This document shows, in pieces, positions 1 to 9,500 of a DNA stretch of 42,117 bases; position 1 is the stretch's first letter; the number at the start of each line of letters is the position of its first letter. The stretch spans positions 1 through 42,117 of the forward strand of contig JALIDQ010000003.1 in NCBI GenBank assembly GCA_022865275.1, read 5' to 3'. The position numbers were made by a program, and so were the translations under genes. The stretch is from Candidatus Nanohalarchaeota archaeon QJJ-9 (GTDB lineage Archaea; Nanohalarchaeota; Nanosalinia; Nanosalinales; Nanoanaerosalinaceae). Below the pieces are notes generated by a model. The model saw only the letters and a list, made by a program, of their open reading frames with translations, did no database searches and was not told where the DNA came from.

Positions 1-408
1 GGTCTGAAGGAGCATATAGTCGAGCTTGTCAATAAAATGGATGCGGACCGTGTGGTGATTGACTCCATCTCTGTGATGGGAATGTATACCCAGGGAGCTG
101 CTGAGGTAAGGAGAAGGCTCTACGAGCTGATTAAACACCTCAGGCGTGAAGAAGTTACTACTGTAATAACTTCTGAGGCTCCTAAAGGAAACGAAGATTC
201 TATTTCGCGTTTTGGAGTTGAGGAGTTTGTCTCTGATACTGTTGTAACTCTTCATTACATGGGAATCGGTGGAGGAATTTTTAGGAACATTGAGGTTCCT
301 AAGATAAGGAAGACTGATCAGGAGAAGGGGAGTTTTCCGATGGAGATAAGCGATGCAGGGATGAAGGTCTATATGAGTGAGGAGGAATATGCGGAGGCTC
401 AGGACTGA
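1..408 (+). CDS. KaiC/RadA-superfamily ATPase, C-terminal part (5' end outside window)
   Basis: Frame is open from base 1 (GLKEHIVELVNKM...). Walker B-like DADRVVIDSISVMGMY and ISRFGVEEFVSDTVVTL are shared in pattern with the KaiC-like protein at 10765..11502 (AERVVIDSLTALNLYV ... ISRYGVEEFIADGVIKL). Confidence 0.85.
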   Translation, partial: GLKEHIVELVNKMDADRVVIDSISVMGMYTQGAAEVRRRLYELIKHLRREEVTTVITSEAPKGNEDSISRFGVEEFVSDTVVTLHYMGIGGGIFRNIEVPKIRKTDQEKGSFPMEISDAGMKVYMSEEEYAEAQD

Positions 409-890
409 ATTTTGAACCTGCAGAGATCGTCGCCTTCAAGGATACAGCCTTTTTCTGTAACTTTGAATTCTTTTTCGTAGTTCTGGCTGAATATCCCGGA
501 GACTATACCTGCTATTATCTGGCAGCCAGCGTTTTCTTTTTCTTCTGATTTTCTGGAGGGCAGTGAGTTTTTGACTCTGACCTCTCCTTTTTTCTCTTTG
601 ATATCGAAGTCGTGGAGTTCGAAGTCTCCTAGTCCCATCATGGTGAGAAGGTCCATCATGAACTCTATCATCTTTGTTCCGGAGATACCTGTCTTTCTTA
701 TGTTGGAGGCGAGGCTTTTCCCGACTGATTCTCCTATCTTATACGCGCCTTCTTTGCCTGTATTCTCTGCGATTTTGGAGAACATAGAGGCGTCCATAAG
801 GAATACCTGGTCGTCTAGTAGTTCGGCGTTACCGTTCTCACCGAAGTCTAGCTTTCTAGCCATCATGAACTTTTTTGCAAGAGAGTGCAT
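399..890 (-). CDS. V4R (4-vinyl reductase-like) domain protein, putative small-ligand sensor
   Basis: 163 aa. EGAYKIGESVGKSLA and C-terminal CILEGDDLCRFKI resemble the V4R consensus. Confidence 0.75.
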   Translation of the reverse strand: MHSLAKKFMMARKLDFGENGNAELLDDQVFLMDASMFSKIAENTGKEGAYKIGESVGKSLASNIRKTGISGTKMIEFMMDLLTMMGLGDFELHDFDIKEKKGEVRVKNSLPSRKSEEKENAGCQIIAGIVSGIFSQNYEKEFKVTEKGCILEGDDLCRFKIQS

Positions 891-893
891 GCT

Positions 894-1352
894 TTAACCG
901 GTTATACTGCTCCTTACGTTGTTGAGTTTTGACCATTTCTCGTAGGAAAGGCTTCCTTCCTCTTCTTTGTTGACTTCTACATCGCTTGCTAGGAGTTCTA
1001 CTTCTTTTTCCTCCCCGCATTTCTCTTTTATAACTTTTCTAAGTTCTTCTGCAAATTCTTGAGCTCTTTCCTTCCTTGAGAAGTGCGCAACTATCGCAGA
1101 AGGAGCTTTCTGCATCAGTTCTAAGAAACCTCCGCCGTTGAAAAGGAATCTCTGGTAGAATTTTCCTTCTACATTGTCCTGGCCTATGTAGTGTATAGTA
1201 TCGAAACCTTCAAGAGCTTCTACAAAGTTAAATACTTCTTTACCGCTTTCTTCCTGTGCATCAGTCTTGTTCTCGATTTCTTCTTCTGTAAGTGAGAAAG
1301 GAAGAACTTCTGGTAAGTCTATCAGGTTGACGTAATAGTGTTTGAGCTTCAT
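894..1352 (-). CDS. hypothetical protein, 152 aa
   Basis: Intact ORF co-directional with and tightly packed against the V4R and LuxC-like genes. No family recognised. Confidence 0.7.
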   Translation of the reverse strand: MKLKHYYVNLIDLPEVLPFSLTEEEIENKTDAQEESGKEVFNFVEALEGFDTIHYIGQDNVEGKFYQRFLFNGGGFLELMQKAPSAIVAHFSRKERAQEFAEELRKVIKEKCGEEKEVELLASDVEVNKEEEGSLSYEKWSKLNNVRSSITG

Positions 1353-1402
1353 GTTCTAGCACCGCTAGTCAAAGGTTGGGTGGTAAGGATATAAACTTGT
1401 TA

Positions 1403-2860
1403 TCATAGCGCTCTTTTGATCATGAACCTGACTTTGTCTGTAAACCCTATCTTTCCATTCCTCTCGTCTGTAACCCATTTAACCATCTCGTTGAGAGGAT
1501 GCTTTCCGTCCCAGGTGATGGGTGCGGAAGGAGCAGCTCCTCCTGGACTTGCTATACGGTTGGCTTTGGTGTATGCGATTTTATCTCTCAGTTCCTCTGC
1601 CTTTCTGTCAGAGGTAGCGAGTATAAACTCCTGAAGGTTTTCACTCGAGCCAAGAACGTCTATAGCTTCGCTAAGATCTTCTACCTTGTGTCCTTCGACG
1701 AACCTGAAGCTGTGGAATTCATTTACATCGTCCTTATCCAGGTCGTCCTCCATTACAACGACTGTATCGTTTTCGAAGTCGGAGACGAGCTGGTCGTAGT
1801 CCCTTGCCATTCTTTTGGCTCTTGTCTTTTTCATCTTCTCGTTGTCAGGTATTTTACCCATCTCGTATTCTTCTTTGTATTCTTCTAAGACGTCTGCGAG
1901 ATCTTCCATGAATTTTTCTGTATTTTCACTTTCTTCTACTGCCATCATAAGCGGTGAGAAGCAGAGTAGCTGGTCTCCCCAGGAGAAATCTTCTGCTATT
2001 TTGTACAGGTCGTCTATATTATAATTTTCCTGGAACTCTTCGTCGACTAGATAGCTTCCGAACTCGAAGTGGAACGGTATGAATCGGGTTGTAGGGGCTA
2101 CTTCTTCTTTTATCGCCTCGATAGTTGAATCGCTTCCCCAAGCCATTACGTAGTCCTCTGAGAAAAGGTTTTTCTCGAGTTCCTCGCTTCCACCCGGCCA
2201 GTATCCTGTTTTAAAGGAGTCTGCTAGGGGACCGTCCATTTCCTGATATACCTCGTCCATAATACGCATGGTTACCTGGTCGTCCCCGGGCATTTTATGG
2301 AGTACGGAGTTTTTACTAAGCGCTCTCCATACTTCCGGGATTACTACTGCAGCCATATTATGGCCTGGATTGATGTTAACTCCTTTTCCGAGAGGTACGG
2401 CTTTCTCGTCGTAGCCTAGGGCGGGGTTCCAGTCGTCCATGTATTTTTCTAGGTTAGTGTCTCCCATCTGCATAAGTCCTTTGTAGTAGTTCTTGTCGGC
2501 CATTTTTTCGACTAGTTCTAGGTCGTCTAGAATCATGTCCTTGGACTCTCCTGTCTCTTCCATTATCTCTTCGAGATATTCTTCCTGCCTTGCTTTTTCT
2601 GTGAAGGAACTGAGCGCGTTTTCTAGCTCCTTGTATATCTGTTCCATAGAGGTATTCCGTAGTTCCTGGTTGGATGGAATCGCTTCTTTAGGATTTTCAG
2701 GAAATCCTACTTCTTCACCGTCTTCAAGAAGGTAGGCTGAGTCAGGGATGTTGTCAGGGATAAACACTTCACTACCGTAGGAATCAGCTCCGCATCCCCC
2801 TCTGTAGCCTGCTTTTATGTCTTCTGTATCTCCAACTCTGACCTCTTCGATTTCCATCAC
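1403..2860 (-). CDS. LuxC-like acyl-CoA/fatty-acyl reductase
   Basis: LuxC-family pattern: HKMPGDDQVTMRIMDEVYQ...PLADSFKTGYWPGG, VMAWGSDSTIEAIKE, and SWGDQLLCFSPLMMAVEE in the position of the catalytic-Cys motif (W/F-DQQ-C-SPQ) of LuxC reductases. Confidence 0.8.
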   Translation of the reverse strand: MMEIEEVRVGDTEDIKAGYRGGCGADSYGSEVFIPDNIPDSAYLLEDGEEVGFPENPKEAIPSNQELRNTSMEQIYKELENALSSFTEKARQEEYLEEIMEETGESKDMILDDLELVEKMADKNYYKGLMQMGDTNLEKYMDDWNPALGYDEKAVPLGKGVNINPGHNMAAVVIPEVWRALSKNSVLHKMPGDDQVTMRIMDEVYQEMDGPLADSFKTGYWPGGSEELEKNLFSEDYVMAWGSDSTIEAIKEEVAPTTRFIPFHFEFGSYLVDEEFQENYNIDDLYKIAEDFSWGDQLLCFSPLMMAVEESENTEKFMEDLADVLEEYKEEYEMGKIPDNEKMKKTRAKRMARDYDQLVSDFENDTVVVMEDDLDKDDVNEFHSFRFVEGHKVEDLSEAIDVLGSSENLQEFILATSDRKAEELRDKIAYTKANRIASPGGAAPSAPITWDGKHPLNEMVKWVTDERNGKIGFTDKVRFMIKRAL

Positions 2861-2862
2861 CT

Positions 2863-3918
2863 CTACATAGAAGACCTTCCTAGGTGTTCGATTCTCACGT
2901 CTTCACCGTACTCTCCCCCTGTCTTCTTCACTATATCATCAGTAAGAATAGCTCCAGGATGGTCTACGGTGAGAGTATCTAGAATAATAGCTAATCCTTC
3001 ACCTGTTCCTTTAGGCTCTATTTCCCCAGTTTTTGCTAGTTTATCTTCATCTGCTACATATATGAGGCCTTGTGAAGGAACTCTTTTCTTATCAGGGTTC
3101 TCGTCGCCATATTTGTTTCCAGCAGGTATCATAGACTCTGTACACCCATAGAAGTCTACATGAGCTTCTCTTGGGATATCAAACGTATCTGCAATTCTCT
3201 GTCTAAATTCCTCGTTACCTTTGCCTTCTAATCCTTTCCATCCTCCAGCTGTTACAGCTGCGCCTTTTTTACCGAGGTCGATTTCTAGGCCAGTTTGCTT
3301 GATGTAATCCATAAACTTGTCTAAGTGAGGAGGAAGTCCAAATATTCCTAAATTACCGTCTCTCTTTTGTAATTCTTCTGCCATTCCTCCAAAGTCAGGT
3401 TTAGGTTCTCCTGTAGACATATCTAGGAAATATTCTGATTTATATGGTTGTCCAAATCCCCAATGCATGTAGTTAAAAGTACCTTTGTTACTTACGTTAG
3501 GATCTTGAACCTTCTCTAGAAACTCTTCTGATGGCCCTAAAATCGCCATGTAATCTAAATCAGGAAGCATAGCTTCTCCTATTCCGTTGAAATAATTTCT
3601 ATGCCTTTCTAGGCCTTTTTTGCCTCTAGGTACACGACTTCTCTCTCCCGTTGACGTTCCACTGCTTACTAGCTCCTTATAATAGTCTCCGATAGTAATT
3701 TTCTCTGGATTCTCTTTAAATTCTCTCATATCTATGGTAGGGGCGGCATAAAAATCTTTTATCGATTTAGAAGGATGTTCGAAATCACTTCTCTCTAATC
3801 TTGCTTTGTAGTTCTTGTTATCGCTCCAGTTTGCAATAGCTTCATTTGCAGCTTCTATGAAGAGTTCTTCATCATAATCAAAAGGATTTTGTTTGAGTAG
3901 GTTTTCTACGGCACCCAT
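2863..3918 (-). CDS. LuxE-like acyl-protein synthetase (ANL adenylation-type)
   Basis: SSGTSTGERSRVPR (AMP-binding P-loop-like), AAVTAGGWKGLEGKGNEEFRQRI, DFYGCTES, AILTDDIVKKTGGEYGEDVRIEHLGR. Two-nucleotide gap to the LuxC-like gene. Confidence 0.85.
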   Translation of the reverse strand: MGAVENLLKQNPFDYDEELFIEAANEAIANWSDNKNYKARLERSDFEHPSKSIKDFYAAPTIDMREFKENPEKITIGDYYKELVSSGTSTGERSRVPRGKKGLERHRNYFNGIGEAMLPDLDYMAILGPSEEFLEKVQDPNVSNKGTFNYMHWGFGQPYKSEYFLDMSTGEPKPDFGGMAEELQKRDGNLGIFGLPPHLDKFMDYIKQTGLEIDLGKKGAAVTAGGWKGLEGKGNEEFRQRIADTFDIPREAHVDFYGCTESMIPAGNKYGDENPDKKRVPSQGLIYVADEDKLAKTGEIEPKGTGEGLAIILDTLTVDHPGAILTDDIVKKTGGEYGEDVRIEHLGRSSM

Positions 3919-3950
3919 TGTAACTCACCTGTGATAATAATTAGTTGTTA

Positions 3951-3960
3951 CTTTTAAATA
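3951..3960 (-). promoter_or_regulatory. candidate TATA element upstream of the LuxE-like gene
   Basis: Minus strand reads TATTTAAAAG about 33-42 nt upstream of the LuxE-like ATG, at the 3' end of the FIST gene. Confidence 0.4.
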
Positions 3961-3961
3961 A

Positions 3962-5338
3962 TTAATCCTCTTCTTTGAAGACTTTATCACTAACACCCAT
4001 ACTGGTAAGAGTGATAGTTTGTCCTCCTGAAACCCCTTCACTAGAAGTACCAATCTCTCCATATGTAGCAAAACCTAGCGGTATACAGTTTCCTCCTACA
4101 GTATACTCGTCGCTAAGGTCTCTAACTTCTTCTTCAAATAAGTTTAGCCTTTGGAAGCACTCAAAAGCGAATATTAGTCCTGAATGAGATATATCTGACT
4201 TTATTTTTTCTATTGTACTTTTTGAGGTTTCGTATACTTCGTCGCTTCCGTATGAGAGCAGCTGTAGAGCCGAATTTTCTGGAACTTCGTTTAAGAATTT
4301 CAGTTTCTTACCTTCCAGTATATCGGCGGGAGTTTTTATCCAGATGTTTCCAGATTCGTCGGAAAATCCCAAAGGATGCCTTACTGCTTGTTCTGCGAGT
4401 GGATGTTCTTCGAATATGTTTTTACCCCTCTTCTGCATTAGTTTCAAGACTCCCTTTTCTAGCTTTAGTTTGCGTAAAACTTTCAAGGACTTAGGTAAAA
4501 GATCGTTTAGGTCCTTGTCCAACATATTGGCGTATTCTTCAGCCGCTGGAGAATTATTAAGCTTTCCAACAACGTTTACGTCTACATCAGTGGCTAGAGC
4601 TATTTCTCCCTGGCTTTTATACCCATGTGCCATTTTAAATCCAGTATCAAGTGTGGTAACTAAAGAAACTGCTATGATGCCGTTCGAAAGTATTTGACCA
4701 TTATATATCTGGTAGTTCCGTAGTAATCTCTCATCATCGCCTGCAAGTCCGCCTACTACTGGATTTGCCTTTATAACGTCTTTTATTCCTTTCAGAAGCC
4801 TCACATGCTGACCAAACCCTCCAGCCTCTGTTCCAGGCCCTTGAGCAAGCACGATCATATTATATGAGTCAGCCGACATCATCTCTGAAGTATCTGCATT
4901 TTTCAGGAACTGGTACTGGGAGTAGGAGTGGACTGTCTTGTCTATATCAAGGTTATCCAAAGCGCCTTGTGCAGCTTTTTTCCCGCTTTCCTCAGGATTT
5001 TCTTCATCTATCTCTTCTACGTTTATACCCCAGTACATCATCTCGGAGCTGATAACCGTGGCTACAGCGGTCCCCTGGGTAAATCCTTCCTTGGAAATCT
5101 CGCCTGCAGAAGTAGCTCCAACCCATTCGATATCTCCAAACTCTTCGTTCACGCCTTCGACGAATTTTTCTATGGTTTCGTCGTTTTTTCCGTATTTTGA
5201 TCCCGAGCAGAAAACAAATCCTATATCTGGTTTTTCTTCTCCGTCGTAGTTTTCCATAGCTTCTTTTGCGGCTTGTTTTCCAGCTTTGTAAGGGTCTTCC
5301 GCGTCTGAAATTCCTTGCCCGGTATCTATGTTCTCCAT
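3962..5338 (-). CDS. FIST N/FIST C domain sensory protein
   Basis: IEWVGATSAGEISKEGF (FIST N) and NPVVGGLAGDD...YNGQILSNGIIAVSL plus YTVGGNCIPLGFATYGEIG (FIST N/C pattern). Confidence 0.85.
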   Translation of the reverse strand: MENIDTGQGISDAEDPYKAGKQAAKEAMENYDGEEKPDIGFVFCSGSKYGKNDETIEKFVEGVNEEFGDIEWVGATSAGEISKEGFTQGTAVATVISSEMMYWGINVEEIDEENPEESGKKAAQGALDNLDIDKTVHSYSQYQFLKNADTSEMMSADSYNMIVLAQGPGTEAGGFGQHVRLLKGIKDVIKANPVVGGLAGDDERLLRNYQIYNGQILSNGIIAVSLVTTLDTGFKMAHGYKSQGEIALATDVDVNVVGKLNNSPAAEEYANMLDKDLNDLLPKSLKVLRKLKLEKGVLKLMQKRGKNIFEEHPLAEQAVRHPLGFSDESGNIWIKTPADILEGKKLKFLNEVPENSALQLLSYGSDEVYETSKSTIEKIKSDISHSGLIFAFECFQRLNLFEEEVRDLSDEYTVGGNCIPLGFATYGEIGTSSEGVSGGQTITLTSMGVSDKVFKEED

Positions 5339-5548
5339 TTTTTCACCATGGTGTAAAACTTTGCTAATCTTTACCTAATACGGTTTTATCCGCCGAGTAA
5401 CTACGTTTATACTATTATGTGGGGGCTTGGTATAAGTATCTAAGGGAACTATAGTGTAAAACCATGGTAGAAAGCCTGAGAACGAGCATTACCTGGATTA
5501 GGCTCAACTCTTAAAAACCCTTGAGGAAGAAAGGCTCAGAGAAATAAG

Positions 5549-5821
5549 CTAGGTCTCGAGGAAATCGTGGATGGTCCGATACTTCTCAACCTCGTGAGGC
5601 CAGGCAACCAAAGCCCTATCGATCTTCTTCACATGGATCTGGTCTTTCCTTGCTAGCTGGTCGAAATGGTATTTTACCTTAGAAATCACAGACTTGTCCC
5701 CATCCCCATCCTCAGGAAACAGATCCAGCTCTCTTGCAACTTCAGAGACATGGATAGGCCACTTTTTCCTAATCAGGTGAAGAATCTCCTCCCGAAGCTC
5801 GTTGCCTTCGAGGTCAGCCAT
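5549..5821 (-). CDS. small winged-helix/HTH protein, 90 aa
   Basis: IHVSEVARELDLF...SVISKVKYHFDQLARKDQIHVKK reads as an HTH recognition region plus wing. Confidence 0.6.
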   Translation of the reverse strand: MADLEGNELREEILHLIRKKWPIHVSEVARELDLFPEDGDGDKSVISKVKYHFDQLARKDQIHVKKIDRALVAWPHEVEKYRTIHDFLET

Positions 5822-5877
5822 ATAATTTTATTACAACTCTCTAGTTAAATTATTTTTCCCATGGTAAAAGAAAAAAG

Positions 5878-6432
5878 TTATTCAGATTTCAGAACCACAT
5901 CCCTGTAAGGCTTCTCTACGACTGGATTTCCTCCCAATCCAAGTTTTTTGACTAGCTCCTGGTTTTCTTCTACTGCTTCCTCGACTTTTTCTTCTTCGAC
6001 TTCTGACTCGACTTCGAGGAACCATCCTACAGAATTTACTTTGTCTAAAGTTATTTCTTTACCCTCCAGCTCGAACTTCTGCCTATGCTTTACTACATCT
6101 ACAAGCTCCTTACATCCTATCGAGACTAGAAGGCTTCTCACCTTTTCTACATCCTCTATGGGTATATCTAGCTCAGACTTCCAGAACTGATCTTTCTCTT
6201 TCATCGCTTCGTTACTCTTTCCTTTGTAGGTCAGTTCCTTATAGTCAGGCCTCCTCCTGATTCTTAAACACTCATTGGTCTCCATAAAGTCTCTCACCGG
6301 TGAAGTGAAGTATAAATCCTTCTCAACTATTTCCTCGATCTTTTCTCCTCCTAGCTCTTTTATCTTCTTCTTTGTTTCCTCTACTTCCTCTTCGTCTACC
6401 TGAACCTTTACCTCGACTTCTTTCCTGGGCAT
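5878..6432 (-). CDS. CYTH domain protein (CyaB/class IV adenylyl cyclase-like or triphosphatase)
   Basis: N-terminal EVEVKVQV, DLYFTSP, CLRIRRR, ELTYKGK, ITLDKVNSVGWFLEVE are characteristic of the CYTH fold. Confidence 0.85.
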   Translation of the reverse strand: MPRKEVEVKVQVDEEEVEETKKKIKELGGEKIEEIVEKDLYFTSPVRDFMETNECLRIRRRPDYKELTYKGKSNEAMKEKDQFWKSELDIPIEDVEKVRSLLVSIGCKELVDVVKHRQKFELEGKEITLDKVNSVGWFLEVESEVEEEKVEEAVEENQELVKKLGLGGNPVVEKPYRDVVLKSE

Positions 6433-6538
6433 CTTCCTAGCTTTCTATTAAACTTCCTCGCTTTTATCGGCTCTGGGCGAGGACCGTGTTTATCCCCTAC
6501 CCAACCTATTTAACTAGCAATCCACAACTTCTGGATGT

Positions 6539-9500
6539 ATGGTCTTTGAATCTCTCAAAGAGAAGCTTGAGAATATAACCGGTTCTGAGGAAGAGGGAAC
6601 TGCGGAGACTCTCTTCAACCTAAAGAGCGGATCACAGAACGTAGTTGCTCTCCCCGAGGACGAAGATATAAGAGAAGTAGATACGCGTTATTCTCTTATA
6701 GAACCGTTTGCAGACGCCCACATCAAATGGGATGAAGATGAAGAAAGCCTTGTATACTATGTAGACGAGCCTTCGCTTAACGAAAGAGAACAGGAGATAT
6801 TTGACCGTATAAAGGATGCTTTAGAGGAAAAGATAGACATATCACTCGAAAAGCTGGATTCTACAGAAAAAATAATCAACTACCTCGACGAGAAAATAGA
6901 CGAGGTAACAGCAGAGCTAGGCATAAGGCTAAGCGAGGAGGAGAAGAACAAGATAATGTACTTTGTCTACAGGAACTTCGCAGGCCTGAACGAAATCGAA
7001 CCACTGATGCACGACCCTTATATAGAGGATATAGGCTGTTCGGGTATAGGTATTCCTGTATATATAGTACATTCCAAGTTCGGATCGATAAAGACAGATC
7101 TAAAATACAACTCGGAAGAAGAGCTCAAAAACCTAGTCGTAAAGCTTGCAGAAAGGTGTGGAAAATATATTTCATACGCAGAACCGCTTCTAGACGGGGC
7201 TTTACCCGATGGTTCCCGAGTAAACGCTTCACTGACACAGGACGTAACCACGAAAGGACCGACTTTCTCGATACGAAAGTTCCAGGAGACACCTTACTCT
7301 GCCGCGGACATTATAGAGCTAGGAACCGCTAACTACGACATAATGGCCTACCTATGGCTAGCCTTAGAGTACAGAAAGTCCATACTGATTTCAGGAGGCA
7401 CAGCTACAGGAAAGTGTGTAGCACCTGACGATAAGATACATCTTGGGAACGGAAATATCGTAGAAGCAGAAGCTCTCCATGAAGAAGTGAAGGAAGAAAG
7501 AACTCCTAAGGAACTAGTAACGATGAAGAAAGACCTTGAACTCGAGAACAAACAGGTCAACAAGTTCTACAGACTAGAGAACAACAACCCTGTCTATCGT
7601 ATCGAAACTCAGAGAGGAGCAGAGGTAACCGTTACACCTGAGCATCCTTTTATCACAAACCAGAAAGGCGATATAGAGAAAATAGATGCAGAGAACCTGG
7701 AAGAAGGTGCTTTTATCGCGTCTCCAAGAAAGCTGGATCCTAATACAGAAGTTCAGACCTTAAAACCGCTTGCCCATGATATAGAAGCCTACGCATCAGG
7801 AGCCCAGCACCTTGTCAGAGATCTTTTAGAAGAGAGGGAGGAAAACGTTACAGAACTGGCAGAAGAGCTAGACGAGCATCCCAAGACAGTCTCCTGCTGG
7901 AAAGAAAACAATTCTATCCCCTGGCAGACCCTTGAAAAGCTTGTAGAGGAGGGAAGCATTTCTCAAGAGGAGGCTATGGAGGAGATAGAAGGGATGGCGG
8001 GGATGCACTCTTCAATAGCGGTCGATGTACCTGAGAAAGTTACACCGGAGCTGGCAAAGGTTGTAGGATACATTCTTGCGGACGGGAACCTTGATAGTAA
8101 CTATGTACACTTCCACAACACCGACTCGGACCTGAGAGAAGACTTCCAGGAAAGCCTCAGGAAATCGTTCGGAGTGGAAGGAAGGCTACGTGACTATGAT
8201 AGGATTCCGAGGATCACAGTAAGCTCCAAGCCTGTGAACCAGATGCTACAGCATTTCTTCGACATTCCCGCAGACAAGCCCAAGGCAAGACATGCGGAGA
8301 CTCCTGACCAGATCCTAAAGTCTCCTCCAGAAATCACATCCAGCTACCTTCAGGCATTGTTCGACTGCGAGGCAGATGTGTCGAATAAACAGACAGAGAT
8401 AACCTTTAACACCTCTTCAGAAGCACTCGCACACGAAGTGACAAACCTCCTGCATAGACACGGGATAGTAGCTAGAAAGCGGGTGAAGGAAGTAGGAGGA
8501 GAGAAATACTACAGAATAGTTATCTCAGGAAAGTCGCAGAACCAGAGATTCCTTGAAGAGATAGGATTCGTATCTAAAGATAAGGAGAGAAAAGCTAGAG
8601 AGAACATCAGGGAAGCAGATAAGGACCATACCAATACCGATCTGGTGCCTGCGAGCTCACTTCTAAAGGATATAAAACAGAAGGAAGGCCTTACAAACAA
8701 AGAGATAGCTGACAAAGCAGGAGTTTCAAGGAGGATGATTGGAAGGGTTCTTAACGAAGAAAGGAGGCCTTCAAAATCCACTATAGAGAAACTCGCGGAT
8801 AACTTGGAGGTCGAGACTGCAGACAGAAGCTTGGAGAAGCTGAAGGAGTTGGCAAAGGATGAGGTCTTCTGGGATCGTGTGGATAGTATAGAAAAAATAC
8901 CTGCTGAAGAATCTCCGGACTACGTATACGACGTCACAGTTGATAGTTCCCATAACTTCGCGGCAGGGAGTTTACCTCTCTTTATACACAATACAACCTT
9001 CCTTAACTCAGTAGTCACATTCATACCTCCAGAACAGAAGATTGTGTCTATAGAAGATACAAGAGAGCTTCAATTACCTCACGAGAACTGGATACCTTCG
9101 GTTGCGCGTTCAGGGTTTGGTATCCAGGGCCAGGAGGAGGGAGAGGTTACGATGTACAAGCTACTGAAAGAATCCTTCCGACAGAACCCAGACTATGTTG
9201 TAGTAGGAGAGGTCCGTGGAAAAGAGGCCTCAGTCCTCTTCCAGGGAATGTCGTCAGGACATCCTTCTCTAGGTACTATGCACGCTTCTTCACCAGGTGA
9301 CGTGGTTAAGCGACTAACTACCCCTCCTATCAACCTTTCCCCAAGCCTTGTAGATACTCTAGACATTATTGTGATCATGTCACACGCAAGGGAGCAGGGA
9401 GAGAACGCTCGTAGAGTCGAAGCGATCTACGAGGTAGAGACCATAACTCCGGAAGGCTCACCAAGAACCAACGAATACTTCTCATGGACTCCTGTGGACG

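Noticed and set aside
1403-3918. Bioluminescence operon
   Set aside because: No LuxA/LuxB-like luciferase gene in the window; LuxC/LuxE homologs alone do not imply light production.
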